Shown: positions 1-9,329 of the stretch, piece by piece | Layout: each line of letters starts with the position of its first letter | Position numbering within the stretch: the stretch's first letter is position 1 | NCBI GenBank assembly: GCA_900618425.1 | Contig: UZAN01039688.1 | Span: 8,298-72,297 of the forward strand | Direction of reading: 5' to 3' | DNA: 64,000 nucleotides | From: Echinostoma caproni | Taxonomy: Eukaryota; Platyhelminthes; Trematoda; Plagiorchiida; Echinostomatidae | Made by a program: the position numbers and the translations under genes | Notes under the pieces: generated by a model | What the model was told of the DNA's origin: nothing | The model's input: only the letters and a program-made list of their open reading frames with translations | Databases searched by the model: none

Positions 1-916
1 TGAAGATAAAGGCATCATTCACTTATATTCATTAATAAATGAAATTTGCACTATAATCACCTTTCATAGTGGATATCAATTATTGTTGATTGGGCAGAAA
101 AAATCGACTTATTTAAGTCAACTATCTCAATAGTTGGCTAATTTGTGTAAGCATAAGGGTCAAATATCTCACCTTGATGGTTGGTACTGCGTATCAGATG
201 CGCTTGGCGTCTGATCTGAGGACCTGTGAGATAAATAATTGGAAATGAATAAAAACCTTACCGTATCGGTGGTGGACAGTTCTCTCTTTTGGTTCCTGAA
301 TCCGGTAAGCTGGTATTGCTGCTTCTCGAGTGCCATGGTATTCCAGACATATGCATATGTCAACTCTGCAGTCTACTTACCTTACGATCAAGCTGATAAT
401 AACAATAATAATAATTGATAATTGGCCCGGTTTAGACAATAGAACCTCATTGTCTGAGATGAACCATATTTGGTGCACTGTGGCTATCGTATTATGGGCC
501 AATTAAAAATAAAGTTAAGGTTACGGGAGGATTCACATTCATCAACGCATAATGACTATTAAAAGGTATTTGTAATAAGTTGACAACAATACGTATATTT
601 GAATAACTGGCATATTTACCTTTTCACTTGTGGTATCTAAATGCTAACATGAATGAATTATAATAAACAATGAGGTGCTACCTTCATTTTATAAACGTAT
701 GTAGGGGGCGGCGAAGGTTAGCCAATATGGCGGAAAGACAAACTGCCCACCTAAACTAAGTGTCAATTTAAAAAAGCGGAAAATACTGTCGATAAAATGA
801 AAATTGAAGAAACTAGTTTAACATTTATGAAAGTATAATGATTTATTATATAATTCTGCACAGCTGGAATTGGGAAAAAGACAGGTTTTGGAAAAAAACG
901 CGAAAGTCAGAGTCTT
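1..916. other. Intergenic, nothing recognised
   Basis: AT-rich non-coding sequence. Only short chance ORFs occur, with no recognisable motif, no repeat unit and no RNA gene that I can support. Confidence 0.5.
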
Positions 917-1420
917 TTGAGAGCGAAAAAACACTCCGGCGTGTCGGCAGGGTATACCAGAGGAAATGTTCCTGGGATGGATACACTCCAGAGCACTCTT
1001 GCAACACGTGAGGAAAATACAAGATTCAGGACTGGGCAAAGCCCATCGATCCTAAATTTGGTGTTTCCTAAATACCAAATGGAAGTAGAAGACCTCGTTT
1101 CATACACTTATCAAGTTAAGTAAAAGTCAAAAATCGCTGTATTCATCGTAATGGATGGATTCTCAGCTACTTGCACCCCAGGAACATTTATCATCGCATA
1201 CAGTCACAAAAAAGTGAGAAAAAAGCATCGTCAATTCAAAGAAATGTGGAGTAAAATGTTTGAAAATAAATATCAGTTGAGTAGGAATTTCAAAAAGTCT
1301 TCTCTAATGGATGCCTTTTGAGACAGAAATTTCGAAAGATAGGGGATAACGGACAAACGATAGGCAGTGGTACGAGCAACCTGTGGGAAAGAGTGATCAT
1401 CTAGTGATAAAAGGGACCCT
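917..1420 (+). pseudogene. LINE endonuclease C-terminal fragment
   Basis: An open frame at 917-1123 carries RTGQSPSILNLVF followed by EVEDL. This is the pattern near the end of LINE APE endonucleases, where a PSxLDLVFT-type strand precedes the PLGKSDH motif. The catalytic-histidine motif itself, GKSDH, lies at 1386-1400, about 250 bp further on in a separate short frame. In an intact enzyme these two motifs sit a few tens of residues apart, so the intervening stretch with stop codons looks like an insertion. The N-terminal half of the endonuclease (the E of the QE[ST]WL motif and the GDFN motif) is not visible upstream, so the copy appears 5'-truncated. Confidence 0.65.
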
Positions 1421-1527
1421 CAATTCCAGGTAGTCCAAAGCGCCTAGCCGGAAAGTTAGGAACTTCAGCAAAATGGATGCGAGTAGCCTGCAGGCAAGAG
1501 CCTTAACTCTAGAATGGGAAGCAGGAA

Positions 1528-1920
1528 GTGATCAGATCACAGTGGAGGCTCTCTGACATGGGATCAAGGGAATCTACAGGAACTCCAAGACTCGTTCGCG
1601 CCCTTAAATTTGGGAGAGATTGTAATAGGCCTCCATGGTGGTCTCCGGCAATAAGGAGAGCAATAAGGAAAAAAAAACTGAAGCTGGAGACACTACAAAG
1701 AGGTCAACACCCAGCTGGAATGGACAAACTACACAGTTCAGAGGAATGGGACAGTCAGTCTTATAAGATTAGAAAAGAGAAAATATGAACTAAATTTAGC
1801 GGAAAATGTCAAGCAAAAACCGTAAAGGTTTTTCAGGTACGTTCAATCGAAAGGGATGCCATAAGTGCCTTGGTTCTAGAAAACAACACGGTGGTAGCAG
1901 AGGGCCATAGCAAGGCAGTA
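1528..1920 (+). pseudogene. LINE ORF2 linker between endonuclease and RT
   Basis: The frame 1528-1788 contains PPWWSPAIRRAIRKKKLKL, with PPWWS at about 1630-1644. This matches the conserved 'PWW[ST]xxI' linker helix that follows the endonuclease in CR1/Jockey-type LINEs. A stop follows KIRKEKI, and the next residues resume in a neighbouring frame, as expected of an ageing copy. Similarity stops around 1920. The region has no independent function outside the retroelement polyprotein. Confidence 0.6.
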
Positions 1921-2439
1921 GCACTAGGCAGTTATTCCGCTGGCGTTCATAGGATGGTGTGGTTATCAGAATAGTACTGAATTTAGGAATACGAGAACCC
2001 GTACTGTACTGCTCAGAACTGAATTGGCTCCTACCCGAACTACGGACACCAGTGAAATACAGTGAAATACGAGGAATTGATAGCAGCAAATACTTATATT
2101 TATTGATGGAATTAGATCATGTTTTATAGAATGTAATAGTCCATATGATTGGTTGAACGAGCATCCTTCCATGACGTAACTGTTTGCACCGACGCATTAT
2201 ATGTACCAACTCGGATGTCATTCTCGCCCGGTGTACCATTGGTCGAGCTTCCTGAACGGTGATTGGATGACATAAAACTGTACCTGGTCGCGCATGGATT
2301 GCGGTCACGGAAGTCTGGGTCACCACCGATAGACAACCGGACATTAGAACCTAGATCCCCGAACTCTGTTCCACATAGCATAGGAGGGATGCAAATATCT
2401 GCAGTGGAGGTACAAAAGATGTCAGGGGAGTTGACATAA

Positions 2440-3110
2440 ATAAGGTCCCGGGTCCCGATGGCATGTACCCTGCCATCGTGAAACCCCTTGCCCAAATCTT
2501 AGCAAACCCCTTAAGGGTGCTGTTTCAAAAGCCTGGAGGAAAGCATGCTTCCGGGCGACTGGAAAACTGCCGTTGTGGTGGCGTTACACAAAGGTGGCTG
2601 TAGAAGTAACCTATTGTGCTACCTAGACGAAGTCACTGAGAGGGTATATGAAGGCAAAACAGTAGAGGTATGTTACCTACATCTCAGTAAGGCATTCGAT
2701 TCAGTAAGTCATAGATTACTTCTACATGAGCTAAGTTTTTTCGGAATCACAGGAACAGTATATAAATGGATGGCAGCATTGTTGACCAATAGGACATTCT
2801 GCGTTAGGGTAAGAGAAGAAACGTCACAAGTCCTTCATGTCACGAGTTGCGTGTCACAAGGGTCGGTGTTAGGCCTGCTTCTTTTTCTGTTGTTTATGAA
2901 TGATTTAGCAGAAATTACCAGCTTAATATGCGTCATCTTCGCTGCGGATGTCAAGGTGGTTGGATCTAGTGGATAATCTAACTTAGAAGATGATATCGCA
3001 AAGGTGGTCAAGTGGTCTCACACACGGGATCTGGCACTAAATGTGTTTGAGACAAACATCAAGAAATGCGATTTGGTCGTCAGTTTCCTCCTTCAGAGTA
3101 AACTTAATAT
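2440..3110 (+). pseudogene. LINE reverse transcriptase, catalytically dead and internally deleted
   Basis: The RT begins with KVPGPDGMYPAIVKPLA (PGPDG at 2448-2462). After a frameshift it continues in the frame 2545-2976 with LPGDWKTAVVVALHKGG, VCYLHLSKAFDSVSHR, SQGSVLGLLLF and FAADVKVV. Compared with the family pattern, about 60 residues (the RPISLTS to QHGF segment) are missing after residue 20. The motif A aspartate is His46 in LHLSKAFDSV. The motif C pair F-A-D-D reads FAAD, with Ala134 at 2944-2946. The PQG loop reads SQG. A further short stretch (WSHTRDLALN) follows the stop. An active RT needs these aspartates, so the copy is dead. Confidence 0.85.
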
Positions 3111-6100
3111 TTTGATGCATGCAGTATTGTCATGAATACGAAACACTGAAAAAGAGCTTGTTCTGCACTCTGTCGCTTATTTTAAAATGTGCTCTGTAGG
3201 ACTATTCGGACAATAAAACGAAGCAAAATGAAAAATAAAAAATGAAGAATTAAGTGTAACACTAAAAAATTAGTGCTTGGAGGATCATAAACCTCAAGTG
3301 CAGAAAATTTTGATTTTGAACTTGCTACAAATATACGGTCATTGATTGTAATCAACAATGAGAAAACTGAAACGGACAAAATGTCGAAAATAAATGAGTA
3401 TTTACGCCCTGTGAACGTGAACTGCGATCGAAATTCCATTAGACTGCGTTAGCTGCATGCCAAATCCCATTCATGAGAGTTTCCTTTTAATTTGTGCGTC
3501 TGAATACCGTTTTATCTTCTTCATTTTGTAAGGAATATGCTGGAAATAAAAAACAATACCGCGGTATGAGGTGCATTTAGATAATTAATTTCGGCATCGG
3601 GTACTATACGAAAACGTTTATTCATTAAAGAGATAACAATCTCGTTTGTGGTGATTTATTTACATGTAAGTACATCACAACTTACGTCAGAATGTTTTGT
3701 AGGGGGAGGAGAATTTATGACAAAATGGGAAGAGAAATCATCAGCATTTCAGCTTCATGGCCGGCTATTGCTCACACGCTGGTTATCTCAAATGTGCATT
3801 GGTTTGCGTCATTAGTGTTAGATGGGGGATGACTATGCCGTATGAGGTGTTGGTCATGAAAGACCAAGTGTTCCCACAAATTGTTTTGGAGGGTATAAGG
3901 GGAGCGAGATTATTTGGGCAGATTCCGATCCCTTCCATTATGGCCAGAATGCAACCCCTAATCCCTTTAGATCGACGCCTGCGAACTAAGTAGATAGGCT
4001 GAAACGCCTCGGCCAGATTAACTACGCGGGTTGAATCCACCAGATGTGAAACGATCGAGCTATTGATGGCCCTAATCAACCGCACCATTCATCCAGGTTC
4101 GATTTATTCATTATCTGCTTACCCATCCTACCATACTAGTTGTTGGTTAATAATAGTATTAATATAATATTAAAAATAACTTATTACTTTCCATATACAC
4201 ATTGGGTAGTCATCTAAAAGTAGTATATATGGAATAGTTTAGAGTTCTGTACTTGACCTATCGTTTTATCACATACATGCCGTCTTGATTTTGATGAATA
4301 TTTCGGGACTTTCTTTCATCTAATGGGCCCGAAACAACAAAAGCTTGTGTACTGCCTATTCCATATCGCTTTCCTATTAATAAAGAAGGCACTGAGTAAT
4401 CTTGAATATAACGATCAAATATTCTTCAACCGTTTTCAAAAATAGTTTTGGTCTACTCTTACCATAGGTCTCTGAATCCAAATTACGGATTTACTGACAT
4501 TCTATTGTTTTCCTAAACAACTCTGCTTGTTGTGCCATAACACTACTAGAAATTCTTTATATGTAGCTAGGTACACAAAGAGGCAAATTTAGTGCGTTAA
4601 TACTCGCATAGATTTTTCTGGTGGGAACGGTGCATGTGACCTGTTAATCCTTCAAAATCGAACATAGGGTTTCTATCAGTAAACTTCAGACAGCGTTAAA
4701 TTATTTATTTAACATAAATTTTGTTTTTGATGGATGATTTTATTGATGCAAATACGAAAACGCATTATTGTTTCACCATAGTCCACTCGTAGCTGATTCC
4801 TATTTAGATTTCAAACCTTTTTTATCATCGCTTTAATGCGAACAACCCCTCTGTCTTATTGAGTAATATATAAATATTGATGAACTCGTGGGGTTCCGCA
4901 ATACACATTAGTAATAGAATTCTTTACTGAGTAAGAGAGCAGTGGTCTACACACTACCGCTAACAAAGACATTGAACTAACCAGTGCTACAGTTGGTTAA
5001 ACGCAACAAGTTGTTTGTAGGAAAGACATATATGAAACACTTGGCACGGATGTGGGCAGTTTCATATCTACTAACACAGAAATAGTTCTCATAATGGTTC
5101 AAATATACGAAGATTAACCCATGTGTCAAAATGTGGAGCTGAAAACACAGCCATATTACAAATAGAAAGGTCCTCAGAGGTGGTAGAGGAAATTGCGTTC
5201 ATCAGTCAGTCGTTCAAATATGACGCCGCAGTATATAGGACTGGTGAGGCGTTCATGGTTGGTGGACTAAAATCCACATAAAACTGCACCATTCTCAGAT
5301 TCTAAAACAACATTTCTATCTACATATATCCAAAAAATGAAAAGGTTTATTGTTTGTGTTGAGAGTAGGCAAATGAACTCTCCTTACGGTTAAATGGCTT
5401 CACGTTTATTGTATTGGTTGATTATGCTTTTGTATGTTGCAAGAATTCGGAGATGACTTTTGACTCAGTTATCAGTTTCTATTGCATTGCGAATGTGTAA
5501 TTGTGTATGACCCGAATTTCGGCCGTTTTCTTTATTTTGCATTCTGTTCAAAAGTTTTGATAATTAGACTGCGAAATCACAATTTGCAAATAAGCCGCCA
5601 CATTTCGGTTTTTGTTGCATCAATTGCAAATCACATACTTAGTTTCAGTAACTACTGGATGCATATTTGGCTTATTTCAAACGCAGGGTCCAAAGTCCTC
5701 ATAAACCTTATCACCAAATACTTTGCTCAGTTATTTACATCCGTTTACACTAAGTGTAACATTTTATCGAATACTAACTAATAGTAAAAATGAATAAATC
5801 AGAGATCCATGTGAGGCATCAGACTGGTGGACAACCCTGGGGGCTGATCGCTCTAAGGAAGTTACCGGAGTTAGGCCTGAATGCCGCTTTTTTAATTTGA
5901 TCAACTCCGTACATATTACGATGCCCTTTGTGAACGTTTGTCAATTGACAGATTAGCGTATGTCTGACAAACACCTGGAGCTCGTTCGCGAATCACCGGT
6001 GTACAGTTGTACCTCGAATTGGATCAAACGAAAACCGTAGCACTTTTGATTAGTTTAATAGCCGTTGAATAATTTGTTTGTTATATTACTGATTCTCATA

Positions 6101-6293
6101 TGGAATAAGGTAATCACCAAAATGGTTCACTGTATCTATTTACAAGTGATTATCGGAACTGATAGTGAACAAACCTAACTCATTAGAAAAATCCAAATTG
6201 TACGATATCCATTTTCGTGACTTCAGCTTCAGCTAATAAATTACACGCCTAATTTTGGAAGAGATGTGGAATCATTGCAGCTTGAGATGCAGA
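3111..6293. other. Intergenic, nothing recognised
   Basis: No supported gene. Two opposite-strand ORFs overlap at 3757-4088 (78 codons plus, 101 codons minus). Neither has a recognisable motif, and overlapping opens in a locally GC-richer patch are expected by chance. The 99-codon ORF at 5482-5781 is also unrecognised and has a non-coding look. Confidence 0.45.
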
Positions 6294-6367
6294 TGTTAGT
6301 TCTGGTGTGTTCTCCGAAGTGGAAGCGTGGTTTGCAGACATTTCCTCGCCAGACTAGGGAACATCAT
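6294..6367 (-). repeat. Short dispersed repeat with conserved reading frame, copy 1
   Basis: Read on the minus strand, this stretch aligns with the plus-strand copy at 7135-7214. Shared peptide features are LQTTL, RRTH and a terminal QN-stop. Here the frame starts ATG ATG near 6367 and ends in TAA. The two copies differ largely at third codon positions (ACG/ACA, CAC/CAT, CAG/CAA, AAC/AAT), and the length difference is six bases, so the frame is kept. It probably encodes the end of a repeated or transposon protein. I do not recognise the family. Confidence 0.5.
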
Positions 6368-7134
6368 CCTTGTATTGACTTGATTGGAAAAATGAATCAC
6401 GCGTTATGTTTTGCTCCGGTTTGATTAACTGTGCAGCCATATGACCTATTACACTGATGACCTTCGAATGTACTTTACCCATCATCATGTCCCGATTTGG
6501 TCCGACGACATACTTTGTACATTGTTGCTATTGTTCACATGCAGCCTCTAAGCTTTCCTAGTCCCATTCATTTGTGCGTCATCTACTCTTATCGTCCTTG
6601 AACTCTCGCTGTTCCACGCTTACCAATCTCGTGCATCATTACATACGAACTACCCTAGATCCGTCCCCCCACCCACGTTTGGTTCTAGTTCATTGGCATC
6701 CCGTCCACTTTATTTGTCCTTCATATTTCATCGTTCCATTCGTTTGCTTATCGGACTGCTTTGTTCCATAGGATCCGATAAATCGTTTGTGTGCCCGGCA
6801 TTGACCAATGACTGCGCTTCATTATCGAACAATTGCGATTGGTGCTTCTGTCTCCCAAATTGTCCGGTTTCTGTGCATAGTTTGCATTCCTTTTGGTGAC
6901 CGCTCCGCAGGTGCTTAGTTCTGCGCCTTGACCCGCTTTGTATCTTGTTCTTGTACGGTGGAGACCGGATTGGTCCACAATTTGAGGTATAGTGCTTGTT
7001 TTTGTACATATTTGCCTGCTTATAATACACGTAGATTACCGACTTCTCGTTATCTGAAATCGGACTTGGGGTTCGTATCTACGAGTCACTCAACCACTGG
7101 ACGACAGTCCGGTACAATCCCCGAAGTTGCACTA
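6368..7134. other. Spacer between inverted repeat copies
   Basis: About 770 bp separate the two opposed repeat copies. Overlapping ORFs exist on both strands (plus 6928-7212, minus 6728-7030) but show no known motif. A TATA-like stretch (GCTTATAATACACG near 7018) is present but unsupported as a promoter. I cannot say whether the whole 6294-7214 block is one foldback element or two unrelated insertions. Confidence 0.3.
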
Positions 7135-7214
7135 ATGATTTTGCCTAATCTGGCTGTGAAGCGTCTGCAAACCACACTTGCAACTCGGAGAACACATGAA
7201 CACCAAAATTAACA
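7135..7214 (+). repeat. Short dispersed repeat with conserved reading frame, copy 2
   Basis: This is the plus-strand counterpart of 6294-6367. The frame reads ILPNLAVKRLQTTLATRRTH and then ends in QN-stop at about 7210. It is the tail of a 94-codon open frame starting at 6928, whose earlier part has no visible similarity to the other copy. Nothing known could be assigned. Confidence 0.5.
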
Positions 7215-8639
7215 TAATTTATCTGAGCTGCGCTGTTTTATCTTTATCGTATTTGCGTGATTGCGTGATGGTGCTGTATATCCAGCATGCTGTGGGTGTT
7301 TAGTCAAAATCGAAGCTAACTGCTGAGTTAGTGCATGGTTCTCGCAAACGTGGGCGAATTCACCAACCCACCAATGGTCATAACTCCCTCCCCACATTGT
7401 ATGAATAAACAGAGGAAAATAAATTTATTCTTATATGCGTACGATCGATAATATTGTCTCCCTACGCTTTCCCAAGGTAAAAATGTCTTAGTGACATAGA
7501 AAGTGGATTCCCTGAGCTGTTGCTTTGTTGCATTTATAAATTTAACCATAATCTGAACGAGTGGTAAAATCATCAGTGATTTGTCCATGAATGTTATGTT
7601 CGGCTACTGAAAGCAGTATAAACATACGCGAATTACTGTTTCAAGAAACAGTTTGATGAGTTCAGCCACGTAAGAATGGAATGCCTATTAGTTCAGCCCT
7701 CAGCTTAACTGTGCATTGTCAGATAATTGCATACTTTTGTTGATGTATAAGCTGGTAATGAATGATAATACAAAGGCATTTATTGCCTGAGCATTAATTG
7801 GATTTGTATCAAATGCAATGGCACCTCAACAAAAATGTGTAACTCTGAAGCAATAGCTACAGTACACGTGAATGCCCTTTATGATGATCGAAAAGACAAA
7901 CATTCCACTTAAAACTAGATAATATGCCCTGTCCGTCAGGTATACAATAATAGAAACTCACACTTGGGAATAAATAGCGATGGTATGGTATGCAGTGATA
8001 GAAAGGCGAGTGGTTTCGTAGATCAGTTAGTAGATTGTGAGTCGTACAACGACAAAATGTGTTTGCAGTCATCCTACCGTACCTCATGTGAATAAAATCA
8101 TTTCCCTCAATTTATCCTTTTTGACTACTCAAAACCTAGCTAGTATTTCCCCTACCCTGTACATGGAGCGTATTCTAGAAAAAGATGACACGAAGATCAC
8201 AAATTATAAATTTAACTATTGTTTGTAAAATTTTCGCAACTACATTGCAAACAAGATAACCATCACTAGCTTTTGTTATCCAAACTTTTGCTTCGACCAA
8301 TTTTGGCCTGTAGAAACAATGTAGGTGCAACCAGACCGGTTTTCTTCCTCGCTTGAAACGGCTGCAATGTCGGAAGTGTATACTAACTGGAATTCAGACA
8401 AAAGTTCGACTTTGGTCGGTGGAATTCTTGTGTTTATCAGGATGTACAATGATAATGTCCACGGGAGCACCAGTTACCGCTACGTATAGCGCATTCTCGA
8501 AAACCCATGAGGCAATAGATCAAACACGAAGACACCTAAATCGGATGTTGAAAATCGAAATGTTGAATCTGTCTCTACCATAGTTCACTTTCCCTAACTG
8601 TTCATAACAAATGAAGCTTCTCATATCCATGCATAGCTC
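7215..8639. other. Intergenic, nothing recognised
   Basis: Only short ORFs of ordinary composition are present. No repeats, RNA genes or splice-bounded open segments stood out. Confidence 0.45.
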
Positions 8640-8985
8640 CTATTGTACCCAAAGAGTTTGCTGATTCCCTCATAGGCCCTTCGGCAAATATCTCCATTAC
8701 TTGTTTGTCCAGCGGTACACTTCCTAACAATTGGAGTTCCACCCGGCTGGAAAAATGAGTCTTAAAGTGTCACATCATATCCTGTACTTGTGTGATGTTA
8801 AGGCATTTGAGAGACTTCTCCTCCTCAGGATTGTTTCCAAAACTGTGGTGGATGACAGATGCTGCTTTGCGCATCAAACGTCACACTCCACACTGAATGT
8901 TGCCATTCACCTGGTATACTCCATCGCTCCAGAGCTGGGGGAAAACTATGAGACCGTGAGCCTGATACTCCTTTAATGCGAGAGT
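8640..8985 (+). pseudogene. LINE reverse transcriptase fragment
   Basis: Two frames give the N-terminal RT pattern in order. The first is ADSLIGPSANISI followed by SSGTLPNNW (about 8658-8736), which corresponds to the 'LAxxLxxxxNxSLxxGxxPxDWK' helix. The second is VKAFERLLLLRI, then a QHGF-like region degraded to CCFAHQTSHSTL, then NVAIHLVYS (frame 8731-8976). One frameshift separates them near the start of the second frame. The catalytic palm motifs are absent, so this is an isolated scrap. Family assignment beyond non-LTR RT is not possible. Confidence 0.55.
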
Positions 8986-9197
8986 GCCTGCGGCTGCCTA
9001 TTTGAACCGAATCTACTGAATATGCTTCCATAAAATGGCATAAATCCAGACATTTGCAAATTATGTGACTATTTCACTGAATGTGCTCAATTCTAACAGT
9101 ATTAAGGTAAGTATTTTACTTCTCTGACTGTAAAATCGGGCATGCTACAAGGGGAAATCGTTTCCCAATTTCTCTTCTCCTTATTGGTCAACAAAAT

Positions 9198-9317
9198 GTC
9201 AAAAGACCGGTGCCATCGGTATGGCCTCAAATCTCAGCTGGTAGAGCGTGCGCGTACAAAGAGTAGGCGGCGTCCATGCGTGGGTTCGAACCCCACACAG
9301 GCTACTGGAATTTTCAC
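9198..9317 (+). repeat. tRNA-derived short repeat (SINE-like), copy 1
   Basis: It contains a tRNA-like core (9223-9303) with a box A-like CTCAGCTGG and a perfect box B (GGTTCGAACCC). The T arm is complete (GTGGG/CCCAC). The acceptor stem pairs at five of seven positions. The core is nested inside flanks that are also shared with the copy at 26.2 kb: a leader GCCATCGGTAT and outer arms GTCAAAAGACCGGT and ACTGGAATTTTCAC that can pair. A TTTT run follows the core, as in pol III terminators. No clear target-site duplication was found. Shared flanks outside the tRNA body argue for a mobile repeat rather than a tRNA gene. Confidence 0.65.
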
Positions 9318-9329
9318 AATCGCCAAGCA

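Larger units (their letters stand above)
917..3110 (+). mobile_element. Decayed APE-type non-LTR retrotransposon (CR1/Jockey-like LINE)
   Basis: Pieces of one LINE ORF2 lie in the correct order on the plus strand. First comes the end of the endonuclease (about 917-1420), then the linker with PPWWS (about 1528-1920), then the reverse transcriptase (about 2440-3110). The pieces are in different frames. They are separated by two stretches with no LINE similarity that I can see (about 1131-1375 and 1925-2435), probably later insertions or unrecognisably decayed sequence. No 3' tail or target-site duplication was identified. It cannot be autonomous: both RT catalytic aspartate motifs are altered and part of the RT is deleted. 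Clade assignment is from motif style only. Confidence 0.8.

Noticed and set aside
2124..2495. 123-codon minus-strand ORF as a gene
   Set aside because: Its start overlaps the plus-strand RT PGPDG region and it shows no recognisable motif. It may be part of an inserted sequence but cannot be called a gene.
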